From G963665545 sp963665545 (GTDB taxonomy: Bacteria > Pseudomonadota > Gammaproteobacteria > Xanthomonadales > SZUA-36): a stretch of 64,000 nucleotides of DNA. Every line of letters begins with the position of its first letter. Position 1 is the first letter of the stretch. The stretch covers positions 1 to 64,000 of the forward strand of contig CAXXKZ010000010.1 in NCBI GenBank assembly GCA_963665545.2, in the 5' to 3' direction. The translations under genes were made by a program, and so were the position numbers. This document shows, piece by piece, positions 1 to 10,209 of the stretch. The notes under the pieces were generated by a model. It was not told the origin of the DNA. It made no database searches and saw nothing but the letters and a program-made list of their open reading frames with translations.

Positions 1-111
1 CATCCTGTTTCGTGTCGCCTCGCTGGTCCATTCATGGACCAGCGACCCAGTCGCTTGTCGGCGCTCGGCATCCTTTAAGGCGTGGCCAGCAGTCCGCTCA
101 TGGGGCTTTCC
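1..111 (-). repeat. Repeat A, copy 1 (truncated by window edge), intact IS110 target
   Basis: This is the reverse complement of most of the structured repeat seen complete at 18882-19087. It contains hairpin 1 (arms 21-31 and 34-44, an 11-bp stem) and one arm of the outer stem (79-111). The other half lies outside the window. Positions 48-58 hold CAGTCGCTTGT, the same sequence that the IS110 element at 14600 has split in its own target, so this copy is an empty, fully matching target. No protein-coding potential is credible here. Confidence 0.8.
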
Positions 112-335
112 TAACGCTGGAGCACGACTGCAGGGATGCAGGAGGTAGAGCAATGCAGGAGCAATTGCCGACGACTGCAGGGATGCAGGAGGTAGAGCAA
201 TGCAGGAGCAATTGCCGAGGGAAGCGAGACTCCGGCCGCAGGCATGGCTGGCGAAGCCAGACTAAGTTAGATGCGGTCGAGCGCAGCCGCCTTCCGCCGC
301 AGGCGGGAGCAGGGAAGCGAGACTCTTTCATTTTT
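112..335 (+). repeat. Repeat B, tandem duplication, plus GC-rich tail
   Basis: Two exact 47-bp copies stand head to tail at 124-170 and 171-217. Each starts ACGACTGCAGGGATGCAGGA and holds a small hairpin (CTGCA, loop GGGA, TGCAG at 128-141), then GGAGGTAGAGCAATG, which looks like a ribosome binding site plus start. Related copies lie near 16121, 18404, 18805, 30930 and 39965. The tail 220-335 repeats phrases found at 30900-30935 and 18765-18810. Between 336 and 459 there is only the leader of the next gene. Confidence 0.8.
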
Positions 336-459
336 GTTAAGATGCCCCGTTTTGGCGGGATAAGCCAAACTGTGCGAGCAGGCCGACAGGATAGCGAACA
401 GGCCTGCAGCACCTCAAATTTATTCGCAATGACTTTCAGGGGTTTGGAGGATTTATCAA

Positions 460-2475
460 ATGAGTAGTGAATTGGCGCTTTGGCTGCCACTGGCAGCATC
501 AGTGCTCGCCATTCTGTATGGAATTTGGACGGCGCGGTGGGTTGTCTCTCAGCCAGCGGGTAGTGACAAAATGCAGGAAATTGCGCAGGCCATCCAGGAA
601 GGCGCAGCAGCCTATATGAACCGTCAGTACACCACCATCGGAATCGTTGGTGTAGTGCTTTTTGTGGTCGTTGGTTGGTTGGTTGACTGGCCGACGGCTT
701 TTGGTTTTGCTGTGGGTGCAATCCTGTCCGCCTTGGCGGGCTATATCGGCATGTTTGTTTCGGTAAGAGCCAATGTGCGTACGGCGGAGGCAGCAAAATC
801 GGGGGTTGCACCGGCGCTCAAAATCGCCTTTCGGGGCGGCGCCATTACCGGGCTGCTGGTGGTGGGTCTGGGTTTGCTGGGTGTGGCCGGCTACTATGCT
901 TTGCTGGGCAAAATGGGCGTTTCTGACGACCACGCCATCCACGCGCTGATCGGATTGGCCTTTGGTGGTTCGTTGATTTCCATATTCGCTCGATTGGGCG
1001 GCGGCATATTCACCAAGGGCGCCGATGTGGGCGCTGACCTGGTGGGCAAGGTCGAAGCCGGTATTCCGGAAGACGACCCGCGCAACCCTGCCGTGATCGC
1101 CGATAACGTGGGTGATAACGTGGGTGACTGCGCCGGGATGGCGGCCGACTTGTTTGAAACCTACGCCGTGACCCTGATTGCGACCATGTTGCTGGGCAGC
1201 CTCACGGCTAAAGCCCTGGGCGCCAACGCGGTCATGTATCCGATGATGCTGGGTGGCTTGTCCATCGTTGCATCAGTGGCTGGTACTTTCTTCGTGCGTA
1301 CCAGCGATGGTGGCAAGATCATGGGTGCGCTCTACAAAGGCGTTTTTGCCTCTGGTGTGCTGGCCGCCATATTCTTTTATCCGGCGACCATGTCCATGAT
1401 GGGCGATGATGCCATGAGTCTGTATTATGCCGCCCTGATTGGTCTGGGGCTGACGGCGGCCATGGTCGTCATCACCGAATATTACACCGGCACGGATTAC
1501 AGTCCGGTCAAGAAGGTGGCTGAAGCCTCGACAACCGGCCATGCGACAAACATCATCGCCGGACTGGGCGTGTCGATGAAATCGACGGCTTTGCCGGTGA
1601 TCGCGATCTGCATATCAATCTGGGGCGCTAATTACTTTGCCGGCTTGTACGGCATCGCCATAGCTGCCACGTCGATGCTCTCAATGACAGGCATGATTGT
1701 TGCCCTTGATGCTTTCGGGCCGATTACTGACAATGCCGGCGGGATTGCGGAAATGGCAAAGTTGCCGGAGGACGTGCGCAAAACCACCGATGCCCTGGAC
1801 GCCGTGGGCAATACCACCAAGGCGGTTACCAAAGGATATGCCATCGCTTCTGCAGGCCTGGCTGCGCTGGTGTTATTTGCAGACTACGTCAACAGCCTGG
1901 CCAATGCCGGCATGAGCGATCTGACTTTTGATCTGTCCAATCACCTGGTCATCATTGGCCTGTTCCTCGGTGGCCTGGTGCCGTTCCTGTTCGCTGCCAT
2001 GGCGATGGAAGCGGTTGGCCGGGCCGCGAGTTCAGTGGTGCAGGAAGTTCGTCTCCAATTCGCCGAAATCGATGGCATCATGGAAGGCACGACCAAGCCT
2101 GATTATTCGCGCGCGGTGGACTTGCTGACCAAGGCGGCGATCAAGGAAATGATCGTGCCCTCGTTGCTACCACTGTTGGTACCCGTGGTTGTCGGTCTGC
2201 TGCTGGGCCCACAAGCGCTGGGCGGTTTGCTGGTTGGCACCATCGTGACCGGTTTGTTTTTGGCCATTTCCATGACCACCGGAGGTGGCGCATGGGATAA
2301 CGCCAAGAAGTACATCGAAGATGGCAATTTCGGTGGCAAGGGTACCGATGCCCATGCTGCGGCAGTGACGGGTGACACCGTCGGCGACCCCTACAAGGAC
2401 ACCGCCGGTCCGGCCATCAATCCGCTGATCAAGATCATTAACATCGTGGCCCTGTTGATCGTCACTTTTCTTTAA
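460..2475 (+). CDS. hppA: K+-independent H+-translocating membrane pyrophosphatase
   Basis: This integral membrane enzyme hydrolyses pyrophosphate and exports protons. At 671 residues it has the usual length, with many transmembrane helices throughout. The catalytic signature DVGADLVGKVEAGIPEDDPR starts near residue 188 and is followed by the Asp-rich NVGDNVGDCAGM segment. The GNTTKA motif carries Lys at residue 454. K+-dependent enzymes have Ala there, so this one should be K+-insensitive. The ATG at 460 is preceded by GGAGG at 446-450. The gene stands alone and ends in a strong terminator. Repeats A and B lie immediately upstream, so its promoter must fall between them and the start, or within repeat sequence. 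Confidence 0.97.
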   Translation: MSSELALWLPLAASVLAILYGIWTARWVVSQPAGSDKMQEIAQAIQEGAAAYMNRQYTTIGIVGVVLFVVVGWLVDWPTAFGFAVGAILSALAGYIGMFVSVRANVRTAEAAKSGVAPALKIAFRGGAITGLLVVGLGLLGVAGYYALLGKMGVSDDHAIHALIGLAFGGSLISIFARLGGGIFTKGADVGADLVGKVEAGIPEDDPRNPAVIADNVGDNVGDCAGMAADLFETYAVTLIATMLLGSLTAKALGANAVMYPMMLGGLSIVASVAGTFFVRTSDGGKIMGALYKGVFASGVLAAIFFYPATMSMMGDDAMSLYYAALIGLGLTAAMVVITEYYTGTDYSPVKKVAEASTTGHATNIIAGLGVSMKSTALPVIAICISIWGANYFAGLYGIAIAATSMLSMTGMIVALDAFGPITDNAGGIAEMAKLPEDVRKTTDALDAVGNTTKAVTKGYAIASAGLAALVLFADYVNSLANAGMSDLTFDLSNHLVIIGLFLGGLVPFLFAAMAMEAVGRAASSVVQEVRLQFAEIDGIMEGTTKPDYSRAVDLLTKAAIKEMIVPSLLPLLVPVVVGLLLGPQALGGLLVGTIVTGLFLAISMTTGGGAWDNAKKYIEDGNFGGKGTDAHAAAVTGDTVGDPYKDTAGPAINPLIKIINIVALLIVTFL

Positions 2476-2497
2476 CCACGGACCGGATTGGACCAGC

Positions 2498-2526
2498 AAA
2501 AGCGCCGGTTTTCCGGCGCTTTTTTT
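2498..2526. terminator. Intrinsic terminator, probably bidirectional
   Basis: A perfect 8-bp stem AGCGCCGG / CCGGCGCT (2501-2508 and 2513-2520) with a TTTT loop is followed by a T run and preceded by an A run. It lies 23 bases after the hppA stop and 19 bases before the end of the convergent crotonase gene, so it can serve both. Confidence 0.92.
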
Positions 2527-2544
2527 ATGCCTGGGAAGTCGTGC

Positions 2545-3291
2545 TCAGGTCTTCTTGACCATGCGCTCGAGATAGTCAGCAATCATCTCCAGCGTAGCGG
2601 GCTCCTGCCAGCAGGCCATCGCTTCATCGTTCAGCGACTGCATGCTGGCAATGTTATCCAGAACTGAGCGGTGCAACTGTTGCTTGGATACCGCAAAAAC
2701 GCGAGCGGGTATGGCGGCCATGTGGCTGGCAGCAGCACTTGCCCTGGCCAGCAATTGAGATGCGTCACAAACCGAATCAACCAGCCCACGTTCCATTGCC
2801 TCGGCGGACTGCCAGGTTCCGCCGCCGTACACGACCTCTGAGAGATAACGCGAAGGCAGCACAAACCGCATGATCTCCAGCGCCTCCACCGGAAATGACA
2901 CGCCAATTTGCAATTCAGGTATGCCAATCCGTCCTTTGCCCATTGCCATGATGCGTTGATCACATGCGGCTGCGATCACGCAGCCCCCCGCAATGGCGTG
3001 GCCATTAATTGCGGCAACCGCCGGTCCGGGGTGGTTAAAAACGGCCATGAACATGTCGGCAAGCGCAACCACAAATTCTTCCACGTAGGGCGGCCCGCCC
3101 TTAACCAGTCGAAACAGGTCGAGCCCGGCAGAAAATGCCCGCCCCTCACCAGTAAGAATAATGGCGGCAGAATCATCTTCTTGCCGTACCGCCTCGGCCA
3201 CGGCCCGGCACAATTCCAGATCCATGACGTTGACCTTGCCATGGGCCATGGCAACGGTAGTGATGTTGTCGATTCGATTAATATTTAGCAT
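2545..3291 (-). CDS. Enoyl-CoA hydratase/isomerase (crotonase) family protein
   Basis: This crotonase-fold protein of 248 residues is probably a cytosolic acyl-CoA hydratase, isomerase or related enzyme. The oxyanion-hole segments are visible: GRAFSAGLDL near residue 50, and NGHAIAGGCVIAAACD near residue 95. The usual second catalytic Glu region reads RIGIPELQIGVSFP. The ATG start has a GGAAAG element about 6 bases upstream. It is transcribed in the same direction as the GntR-family regulator gene next to it, 78 bases apart. The substrate cannot be read from the sequence. Confidence 0.85.
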   Translation of the reverse strand: MLNINRIDNITTVAMAHGKVNVMDLELCRAVAEAVRQEDDSAAIILTGEGRAFSAGLDLFRLVKGGPPYVEEFVVALADMFMAVFNHPGPAVAAINGHAIAGGCVIAAACDQRIMAMGKGRIGIPELQIGVSFPVEALEIMRFVLPSRYLSEVVYGGGTWQSAEAMERGLVDSVCDASQLLARASAAASHMAAIPARVFAVSKQQLHRSVLDNIASMQSLNDEAMACWQEPATLEMIADYLERMVKKT

Positions 3292-3369
3292 TCGTTTCTT
3301 TCCATTGCGTGGTTTTTCGTCATCCGGGGATGACGGTGCATATTATTAGCGATTGTTTTGAAAAGCGCT

Positions 3370-4125
3370 CTAATGCAGCGGAAACTTCGCGTAATCGCGC
3401 ACCGACCGGTGTTGCTCAAAATCATCCGCAAACGAATCACCGATCTTGTCGACCACGCGCAGGAATGTGCTCAGGTCGGCTTCCATATGCGCCCTGGCCC
3501 GGCTGGGATCGCGTGCCTTGAACGCATCGAGTAAACGGGTGTGGCGTTCGCGGTCGAGAATTCTTGCCGCCTGCTGGTCTTTATGGGTTAGATGTTTCAT
3601 CAAGCGTGGGACGTATTCTGTCAAAGTGGGCGAATACTGAAGCCATAACGATTCAATAATGGCCGGCAGCGCCTGATTACTGCATTGATCATAAATAAAG
3701 AAATGAAAGCGGATATTGGCTTCTATCATGCCCTGCGAATCCTGATTGCTGATGGCCTCGCCCATTTCCTCGTGAATAGCGTGAAGATGATCAAGCTGCT
3801 CTTGCGTCAGGCGCTCCGCAGCCTCCTCGGTGGCCAGACCCTCGAGCATGATGCGCAGCTCCAGGATGTCTTTCATCTGTTGGCTGCTGAGTACCGGAAT
3901 TCGGAACTTGCGGTCCTGGGTGGCCTCGATGGCCTTCTGGGCGACCAAGCTCTTGATGGCCTCGCGCACCGGCATTTCACTGGTGCCGAGTTGGCTGGCC
4001 AGACCTCGAATGGTGACCTGTTCGCCGGGGCGGAAGAATCCGGCCAATATCGCGCGCTTCAGGATGTGGTAGACCTGATCGTGGGCCGATTTGGTTTCAA
4101 CTTGCTGGAAAGCTTTGACGGACAT
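3370..4125 (-). CDS. GntR-family transcriptional regulator, FCD (FadR) subfamily
   Basis: The 251-residue protein has an N-terminal winged helix, including RGLASQLGTSEMPVREAIKS near residues 44-63, and an all-helical C-terminal FCD ligand domain with the typical ELRIMLEGLA opening. FCD regulators usually repress catabolic genes and release DNA on binding a small organic acid. It is divergent from the amidohydrolase / TonB receptor / BKACE cluster and shares with it a region holding a strong palindrome at 4215-4236. It is therefore the likely local regulator of that cluster and of itself. Confidence 0.9.
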   Translation of the reverse strand: MSVKAFQQVETKSAHDQVYHILKRAILAGFFRPGEQVTIRGLASQLGTSEMPVREAIKSLVAQKAIEATQDRKFRIPVLSSQQMKDILELRIMLEGLATEEAAERLTQEQLDHLHAIHEEMGEAISNQDSQGMIEANIRFHFFIYDQCSNQALPAIIESLWLQYSPTLTEYVPRLMKHLTHKDQQAARILDRERHTRLLDAFKARDPSRARAHMEADLSTFLRVVDKIGDSFADDFEQHRSVRDYAKFPLH

Positions 4126-4214
4126 TCGATTTTATGACCAGTTGTTTTTGCGCCGTTCCGGCGCCCCAGAGTGACATTTCAGCCGAGGCGTTGCAAACGC
4201 TGTTGAAGCATACT

Positions 4215-4236
4215 ATGATCTGTGATCACAGACCAT
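4215..4236. promoter_or_regulatory. Palindromic operator, candidate site of the adjacent GntR regulator
   Basis: The core TCTGTGATCACAGA (4219-4232) is a perfect 14-bp palindrome. It extends to 22 bp with one mismatched pair. It lies 90 bp upstream of the gntR start and about 65 bp upstream of the likely amidohydrolase start, where one bound dimer could control both directions. Assignment to the neighbouring regulator is inference; a compressed CRP-like site is the alternative. Confidence 0.65.
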
Positions 4237-4301
4237 AATTGATTCCAAAATCAGCTTTTGAGTGGAGACGGGGGCCGGTTTGCAAGCGTCACTCAGGGTT
4301 C

Positions 4302-7300
4302 ATGCGACATTTTCGAATCAAGACCATTATCTTGAAGCATTGCGGTTACGATGCCGGCCCACACCCTCGCCTATCCTGGTTGGCCCTGCGACTGAGTGCG
4401 AGCCTGTTGACCGGCTTCATCCCTTCGTTATTGGCATCGACCCAATCGAACTACCTGGATCACCGGGCCGACTCTGATTGGTCGATTACCGAACCACGCG
4501 GCGAAGTCGTGGAAGTGGACTTTACTACCGATGAAGGTACCTGGATGTCGGTGGATATCTCGCCGAACGGTCAATGGATGGTGTTTGACCTGCTCGGTCA
4601 CATCTACCGGGTCTCCGCCACGGGCGGCCAGGCGGAATGCCTGACCCAGGACAGCGGTATTGCGCTGAATTTTCACCCACGCATTTCGCCGAATGGACAA
4701 TCGATCGCTTTTGTCAGCGATCGTGCCGGCCAGAACAACTTGTGGCAGATGGACATTGACGGCTCAATGCCCCAGATCGTTTTCGAGGATGCGGTCTCCC
4801 GTATCACCAGCCCCACCTGGATGTCTGATGGCAGTGCCATTGTCGCGGTCCGTGAGTTCCCAACTTACTCAATACACCGCCGCTCCGCGCGTATCTGGTC
4901 GTTCCCGCTGAACCAGCCCAGCCGTATCCCCGAACAAATCGTAGGCCAGCCGTCCGGAGTCCAGTCCTACTGGCCGAGCGTCTCCGCCGATGGGCAACAC
5001 CTCTACTACATGCATGCCACTTTCGCTGAGCCTTTGCATGGCATGCAGCGCTATCAGCACGTGCGACGCCTGGAGCTGGCGAGTGGCAGAATTGAAGCAA
5101 TAACAGTCCCCGAAGGTAAAGAGTTTTACAAGGCCGAAGGCCCGACCGAATTGGCGCCTGAATTGTCACCTGACGGTCGCTGGCTGGCCTTCGCACGGCG
5201 CATTGACGGCGGCAGGTTGAGCTATCGTGGCCATGAGATCAGGGGCCGAACAGCGTTGTGGATCAGGGATTTGCACAGCGGCGAGGAACGGCTGCTGGCC
5301 GACCCCATTACCTTCGATATGCAAAATGCCCATGGCATGAAGAATTTACGTGTGCTGCCGGGCTATTCCTGGGACAAGCAATCGCGCTCACTGGTCTACT
5401 CCCAGGGTGGCGCCTTGCGACGGGTGTGGCTGGAAGATGGGCGGATTGAGAAAATTCCTTTTACTGCCCGGGTGCGCCGCACGGCGTCCCAGCAGGCCCG
5501 ATCAACACATGACATCGACGATCAGCCGTTTGAGTCGAGGTTCATCCGCTGGCCAGACCTTTCACCCGATGGCGGCACCGTCGTATTCGAAGCGGCGGGC
5601 TGGATCTGGAAGCTGTCGCTGCCCAACGGCAGGCCCGAAAAGCTGATTCGCGGCACAACAGGACTGGTGAACCAGTTCATGCCGGCGATTTCTCCCAATG
5701 GCAAAGATGTGGCCTTTGTGAGCTGGGATGACTTCGAGATGGGTCTGCTTTGGCGCGCGCCACTGACAGGCGGCAAGGCACGGCAAGTCTCAAAATCCGC
5801 GGCGCGGTACCTGTATCCCGCCTGGAGCGGTGACGGTCAATCAATTGTCGTCCTGCGTTCCAGCGGCGCCAGCGCCGAGGGTCTGGCGGGTGGTGCGATG
5901 GTGCGCTACGACCTGGTTTCAATCGACCGCGATGGCGCGGAAACGGTGCTGCAGCAATCCGCTCCGCCGCTGGTCAGTCATGCCGGCCCGGATGGCCGCA
6001 GGTTTCAGCTTGAATCCCGTGACCAGGTTGATGTGCAGCCTTTCCTGGCGCAGGGGATTACGCCGCCCGACAGTCATTCCGTGATGATTTCCTATGCCGC
6101 CGGCCACCCGGCGCAGCGGCAGGAACATCTTCGATTTCCGGCCGCCACTGAGGCGGCACCCTCTCCCGATGGCGAATGGGTGGCTTACCGCGAAGAACAT
6201 GGAATTTACCTGACCCAGTTGCAACGCGCCGGTGCCGTCTATCGCCCCGAGCAGCCGCTGGTGTGGACCGGTCCTGACAACCCGGCTGAAGCCATCAAGG
6301 AAGACCCACGGCAGGGAGTCGAAAGGCTCAGCGAAGCTGGAGGTATCTACCTGCGCTGACCTGACGCGCAGACTTTGATCTTCGCTTCTGCGGGCCTGAT
6401 CAACATTTACCACGCTGAGCGTGGCGAACTTACGGTCGTCAATCCAGGCCTGAAGCTCGATCGTAACATTCCCGCTGGCCGCATCGCGCTGCAAGGCGCA
6501 AGAATCGTCACCCTGGCTGACCGCCAGGTGATTGAAAATGGAACGGTGATCGTCGAAGGCAGCCGCCTCGCTTGTGTGGGCGCATGTGATGTCTCTTCAG
6601 CAGACCAAGTGCTTGATGTACAGGGCAAGACCATTATTCCGGGATTCGTGGATGTCCATGCGCACGGCTACTAATTTGCAGAGCGCGCGGTTATTGGTGG
6701 GCAACTGCCAACCACATCTCTGTATCTGGCCTATGGCGTGACCACCGCCCTGGATCCCTCGGCGAAAAGTGAAGGGATCTTTCCGGTTGCCGAAATGGTC
6801 CGCGCCGGCCGACTGCCCGGACCGCGCATATTCACCACGGGTGAATCGTTGATGCCGCAGGCGCCGCAGACCGGCCCCGCTGATTTTGAAGACGCTGAAC
6901 GGATGGTGCGGCGCCTGTCGGACCAGGGTGCCATTTCGATCAAGATTTATCTCGCACCACGCCGCGACCAACGCCAGATGTATGCCGAATCGGCGCGCCA
7001 ACTGGGCCTGTCCGTCACCAACGAAGGCGCCGACTTCACCTACAATGTCGGTTCGATGCTGGACGGAAACACCGGTTTCGAACACCCGATACACCAACTG
7101 CCGAGCTGGAATGACGTGGTGCAATTCTTCGCGCAGACCAAAGCTGTGTACTCACCGACGCTGATCGTGGCCGGCGCTACGACCTGGATGGAAGACTATT
7201 ACCAGTCACGGGCAGACCTCTGGAACAACCCCAAGATGCGCCGTTTCCTGCCCTGGCGGCGCCTGACCCGCCTGGTCAATCACACCACACGGCCAAAAGC

Positions 7301-7727
7301 CGAATACGGCTATCCCATCATGGTCGAAACAGTCAAAGACCTGATGCGGGCCGGTGGTTACGCGGCGATTGGCGGGCACGGCCAGACCTGGGGTCTGGAT
7401 TCACACTGGGAAGTCTGGGGCTACGCCGAGGCGCTGGAGCCGCTCGAAGCGCTTGAAATGGCAAGCCTCGGGGGCGCACAGATGGCCGGTTTGGAAGACG
7501 ATCTGGGCTCGCTTGAAGTGGGCAAGCTCGCCGACCTGATGGTGCTGGACGCCAACCCGCTCGACGATATTCAAAACACCGCCCAGATTCGTTTCGTGAT
7601 GAAGGGCGGGGTGCTATACGACGATGAAACTCTGGATGAGCTGTGGCCGCAAAGTATCGAACGGACGATACCGGCCTGGGTGCGCCAGGACGTCTTTCGC
7701 ACGGACAGCCGGGCCATTGAGCAGTAA
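4302..7727 (+). pseudogene. Exported beta-propeller amidohydrolase, interrupted by two in-frame stops
   Basis: One continuous frame encodes an N-terminal signal/anchor, TolB/WD40-like propeller repeats (for example SPDGRWLAFARR, ISPNGQSIAFVSDR) and a C-terminal metal-dependent amidohydrolase. It is paralogous to the intact protein at 11120-14494. TGA at 6357 falls where the paralogue has a Trp (YFPHWIDS versus IYLR-stop-PDA). TAA at 6672 falls just after the metal motif DVHAHG. There is no frameshift: 4302-6359, 6375-6674 and 6738-7727 share one frame. The ATG at 4302 is preferred over an upstream TTG at 4239 because the signal sequence begins there. It is either a recent pseudogene or, less likely, read through. 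Confidence 0.85.
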
Positions 7728-7891
7728 GTCAGTCAGTGAATTGGTGGCATTTGGCGTAATGAGTACATGATTCGGTCCGCAGTAAATTGCGGATCAGGTA
7801 TGGGCAGCATGCAAGCCACATTGTGGGGTGAAATGGCGTGCGGCCAGCGAATCGGGACCTGGCGGTCCCGGCACAATAGAGGAGCACGAGC

Positions 7892-10126
7892 ATGAAAAAT
7901 CCATTTCTCATTTATACAGCACCCGTTCTGTTGCTAATGATGAGCAGCCCGGTACTGGCACAAGATCAGGACAGGGATGAAGTCGCCGGCATCGAGGAAG
8001 TCATCGTCACCGCGCAGAAAAGGGCAGAGTCTCTGCAAGAGATTCCGCTCAGCGTCAAAGCCATTGGCCAGCAGGAACTTGAACGAATCTCCGCGCTGAG
8101 TTTTGAGGACTATGCGCGTGGCGTTGCGGGCCTTTCGTTCAACACGACAGGCCGCTATGCACGTGGCGGCGTTATCCCGGTGATACGCGGTGTGGCGCAA
8201 CTCAATCCGCAAGGCCCGACCTCGGCATTCTACCTCGACGAAACGCCCCTGCAACCGCAGGAGTTCGAGCGGGTGGGCATTCCCGACCCCAACATGTTTG
8301 ACATCAACCGGGTGGAAATCCTGCGTGGACCACAGGGCGATCTGTATGGATCCAGCGCCATGGGTGGCACCATTCGCGTCATTCCGAATAAGCCCGATCC
8401 CGACCAGTTCGAAGGCCGGGTAAGACTCCAGATCAACAGCGTGAAGTCTGGCGGCACGGGCGGGCAGGGAGATGCCATGGTCAACATCCCGCTGGGTGAA
8501 TCAACTGCCTTGCGATTGGTAGGCACTTATTCCAAAGACGCCGGCTGGATCGACCTGCTGGGAGAATCCTCCCTGGGCACACCCGATGTCAAAGACGCCA
8601 ACGATGTGGAGTCCTACGTGGTGCGCGGTTTGCTGCGCTGGGAAGCCACTGAAAACCTGATCATTACACCCTCGATATTCTTTCAGAAAGTCGATGAGGA
8701 TCGCGGCAGATTCGTATCCCATGATCTTTCCAGCGCGTCCGGGAAGTACCTGGACCGGAATTTTGGTGTGGATGAATTCTCTACCAACGAGTTCTTTGTC
8801 GGCAACCTGTTGATTGAATACGACAGCGGCTGGGGCATCTGGACCTCGTCCACCACGTTTTACGACATAGAATGGGAAAATCAACTGGGCACACAGGGCA
8901 TTATCAACCTGGTCGTTGGTGGTGGTCCGGATCCCCAGGTGCTGTGGGACGTTGGCAGTGAAGACCAGTTCGTGCAGGAAATTCGCTTGGCTTCAACCCT
9001 GGACGGACCCTTCAACTTTATCGTCGGCGCCTTCTACCGGGAAATCACACATGATTTCTTTCAGTTGGCCCTGGTCGACGATTTCTTGCCGATTTTCGGC
9101 ACCAACGTGCTGTTTTCAAAGGAAGGCGAAGTCGAAAAGCTGGACGAACTGGCTTTCTTTGGACGGGCGACCTGGACTTTCAGTGACGCCTGGGAGGCGG
9201 CAGTGGGTCTGCGCTATTTCGATTACAAGCGTGACCGGCTGACGCCGACGGCAACCGGGGTTTTCGGATTCCCGGAACGTGTTGACAAAATCTCCGAGGA
9301 TGGCTTCAGCCCGACCGCGACCCTGCGGTTTTTCGCCAGTGACGATGCGATGATTTTCGGTCGTATTGCCAACGGCTTCCGGCCGGGATTCGGTTTCACG
9401 ACGATATTTCCGCCACCCTGTGATCCGGAACTCGAAGCACTGGGTATCGACTCGGACTCAGGCGTCGGTACGGTGGAATCAGACACGCTGTGGAGCTACG
9501 AGCTGGGGGCCAAAACATCCTGGGCGGACAATCGTTTCATCGTCAACGCATCGGTTTACCATCAAGACTGGTCCGATCTGCAAACCGCCATTGGGCTGGA
9601 CTGCGGCTTCCTTCTTTCCGCCAACGCCGGTAAAGCCACGATCGATGGCTTTGAAATTGAAACTCAGGCGCAACCCAGTGAAAACGTCAACCTGATCTTT
9701 AACCTGGGCTACACCGACGCGGTTCTGGCTGAAGATGCTCCGGACGTGGGCGGATTCGACGGTGACAGATTGCCGGGTGTTTCCGAGTGGACCATTGGCG
9801 CAGCGATTGAGTATTTCTTCCCGATCGCGGGCAACGAATCATATTTCCGCTTTGACTATAGCTACGCCAGCGAATTTTTTTATGACTTCTCTGACGTAGA
9901 TACCTCGCCACGCAACCGCCAACCGGCGTTGCACCAACTGGGCTTGCGGCTTGGGATGTCCTACAACACCTGGGACTTCGCGATTTTTGTCAGGAACCTG
10001 ACCGATGAATTCAAGTTGGGTATGTGCGCCCCCGATTCTTCTTTCAGGCTGACTCAGCCCGACTACTCCACTTGTGGCGTCAGGCCCCGAACCTTTGGCA
10101 TTCAGGTGGGCAAGTATTTTAATTGA
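7892..10126 (+). CDS. TonB-dependent outer membrane receptor
   Basis: At 744 residues it has a cleavable signal peptide ending near VLAQD, a TonB-box-like EEVIVTAQKRAESLQEIPLS segment, a plug domain (LRGPQGDLYGSSAMGGTIRV near residue 145) and a 22-strand-type barrel ending in an aromatic residue followed by Asn (GKYFN). These receptors import large or scarce substrates using TonB energy. GAGGAG lies 8 bases before the ATG. Its place between two exported amidohydrolase genes and a beta-keto acid cleavage enzyme suggests uptake of the compound they process; the substrate is not evident. Confidence 0.95.
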   Translation: MKNPFLIYTAPVLLLMMSSPVLAQDQDRDEVAGIEEVIVTAQKRAESLQEIPLSVKAIGQQELERISALSFEDYARGVAGLSFNTTGRYARGGVIPVIRGVAQLNPQGPTSAFYLDETPLQPQEFERVGIPDPNMFDINRVEILRGPQGDLYGSSAMGGTIRVIPNKPDPDQFEGRVRLQINSVKSGGTGGQGDAMVNIPLGESTALRLVGTYSKDAGWIDLLGESSLGTPDVKDANDVESYVVRGLLRWEATENLIITPSIFFQKVDEDRGRFVSHDLSSASGKYLDRNFGVDEFSTNEFFVGNLLIEYDSGWGIWTSSTTFYDIEWENQLGTQGIINLVVGGGPDPQVLWDVGSEDQFVQEIRLASTLDGPFNFIVGAFYREITHDFFQLALVDDFLPIFGTNVLFSKEGEVEKLDELAFFGRATWTFSDAWEAAVGLRYFDYKRDRLTPTATGVFGFPERVDKISEDGFSPTATLRFFASDDAMIFGRIANGFRPGFGFTTIFPPPCDPELEALGIDSDSGVGTVESDTLWSYELGAKTSWADNRFIVNASVYHQDWSDLQTAIGLDCGFLLSANAGKATIDGFEIETQAQPSENVNLIFNLGYTDAVLAEDAPDVGGFDGDRLPGVSEWTIGAAIEYFFPIAGNESYFRFDYSYASEFFYDFSDVDTSPRNRQPALHQLGLRLGMSYNTWDFAIFVRNLTDEFKLGMCAPDSSFRLTQPDYSTCGVRPRTFGIQVGKYFN

Positions 10127-10141
10127 TAGACTGGAAGAGTG

Positions 10142-10169
10142 GCCCGCGTTGAGCAGTACCAGCGCGGGC
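10142..10169 (+). terminator. Hairpin after the TonB receptor gene
   Basis: A 7-bp GC stem, GCCCGCG / CGCGGGC, with a 14-base loop begins 16 bases after the receptor stop codon. No good T run follows, so it may attenuate or stabilise the transcript rather than terminate it. Confidence 0.4.
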
Positions 10170-10209
10170 TACTTGTTCCCTTAACCCGATTGGACAAAGA
10201 GTAAAGAAC

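Noticed and set aside
98..811. Long minus-strand open frame across the start of hppA
   Set aside because: It is a shadow of the GC-rich hppA gene and of repeats A and B; it has no family-like sequence.
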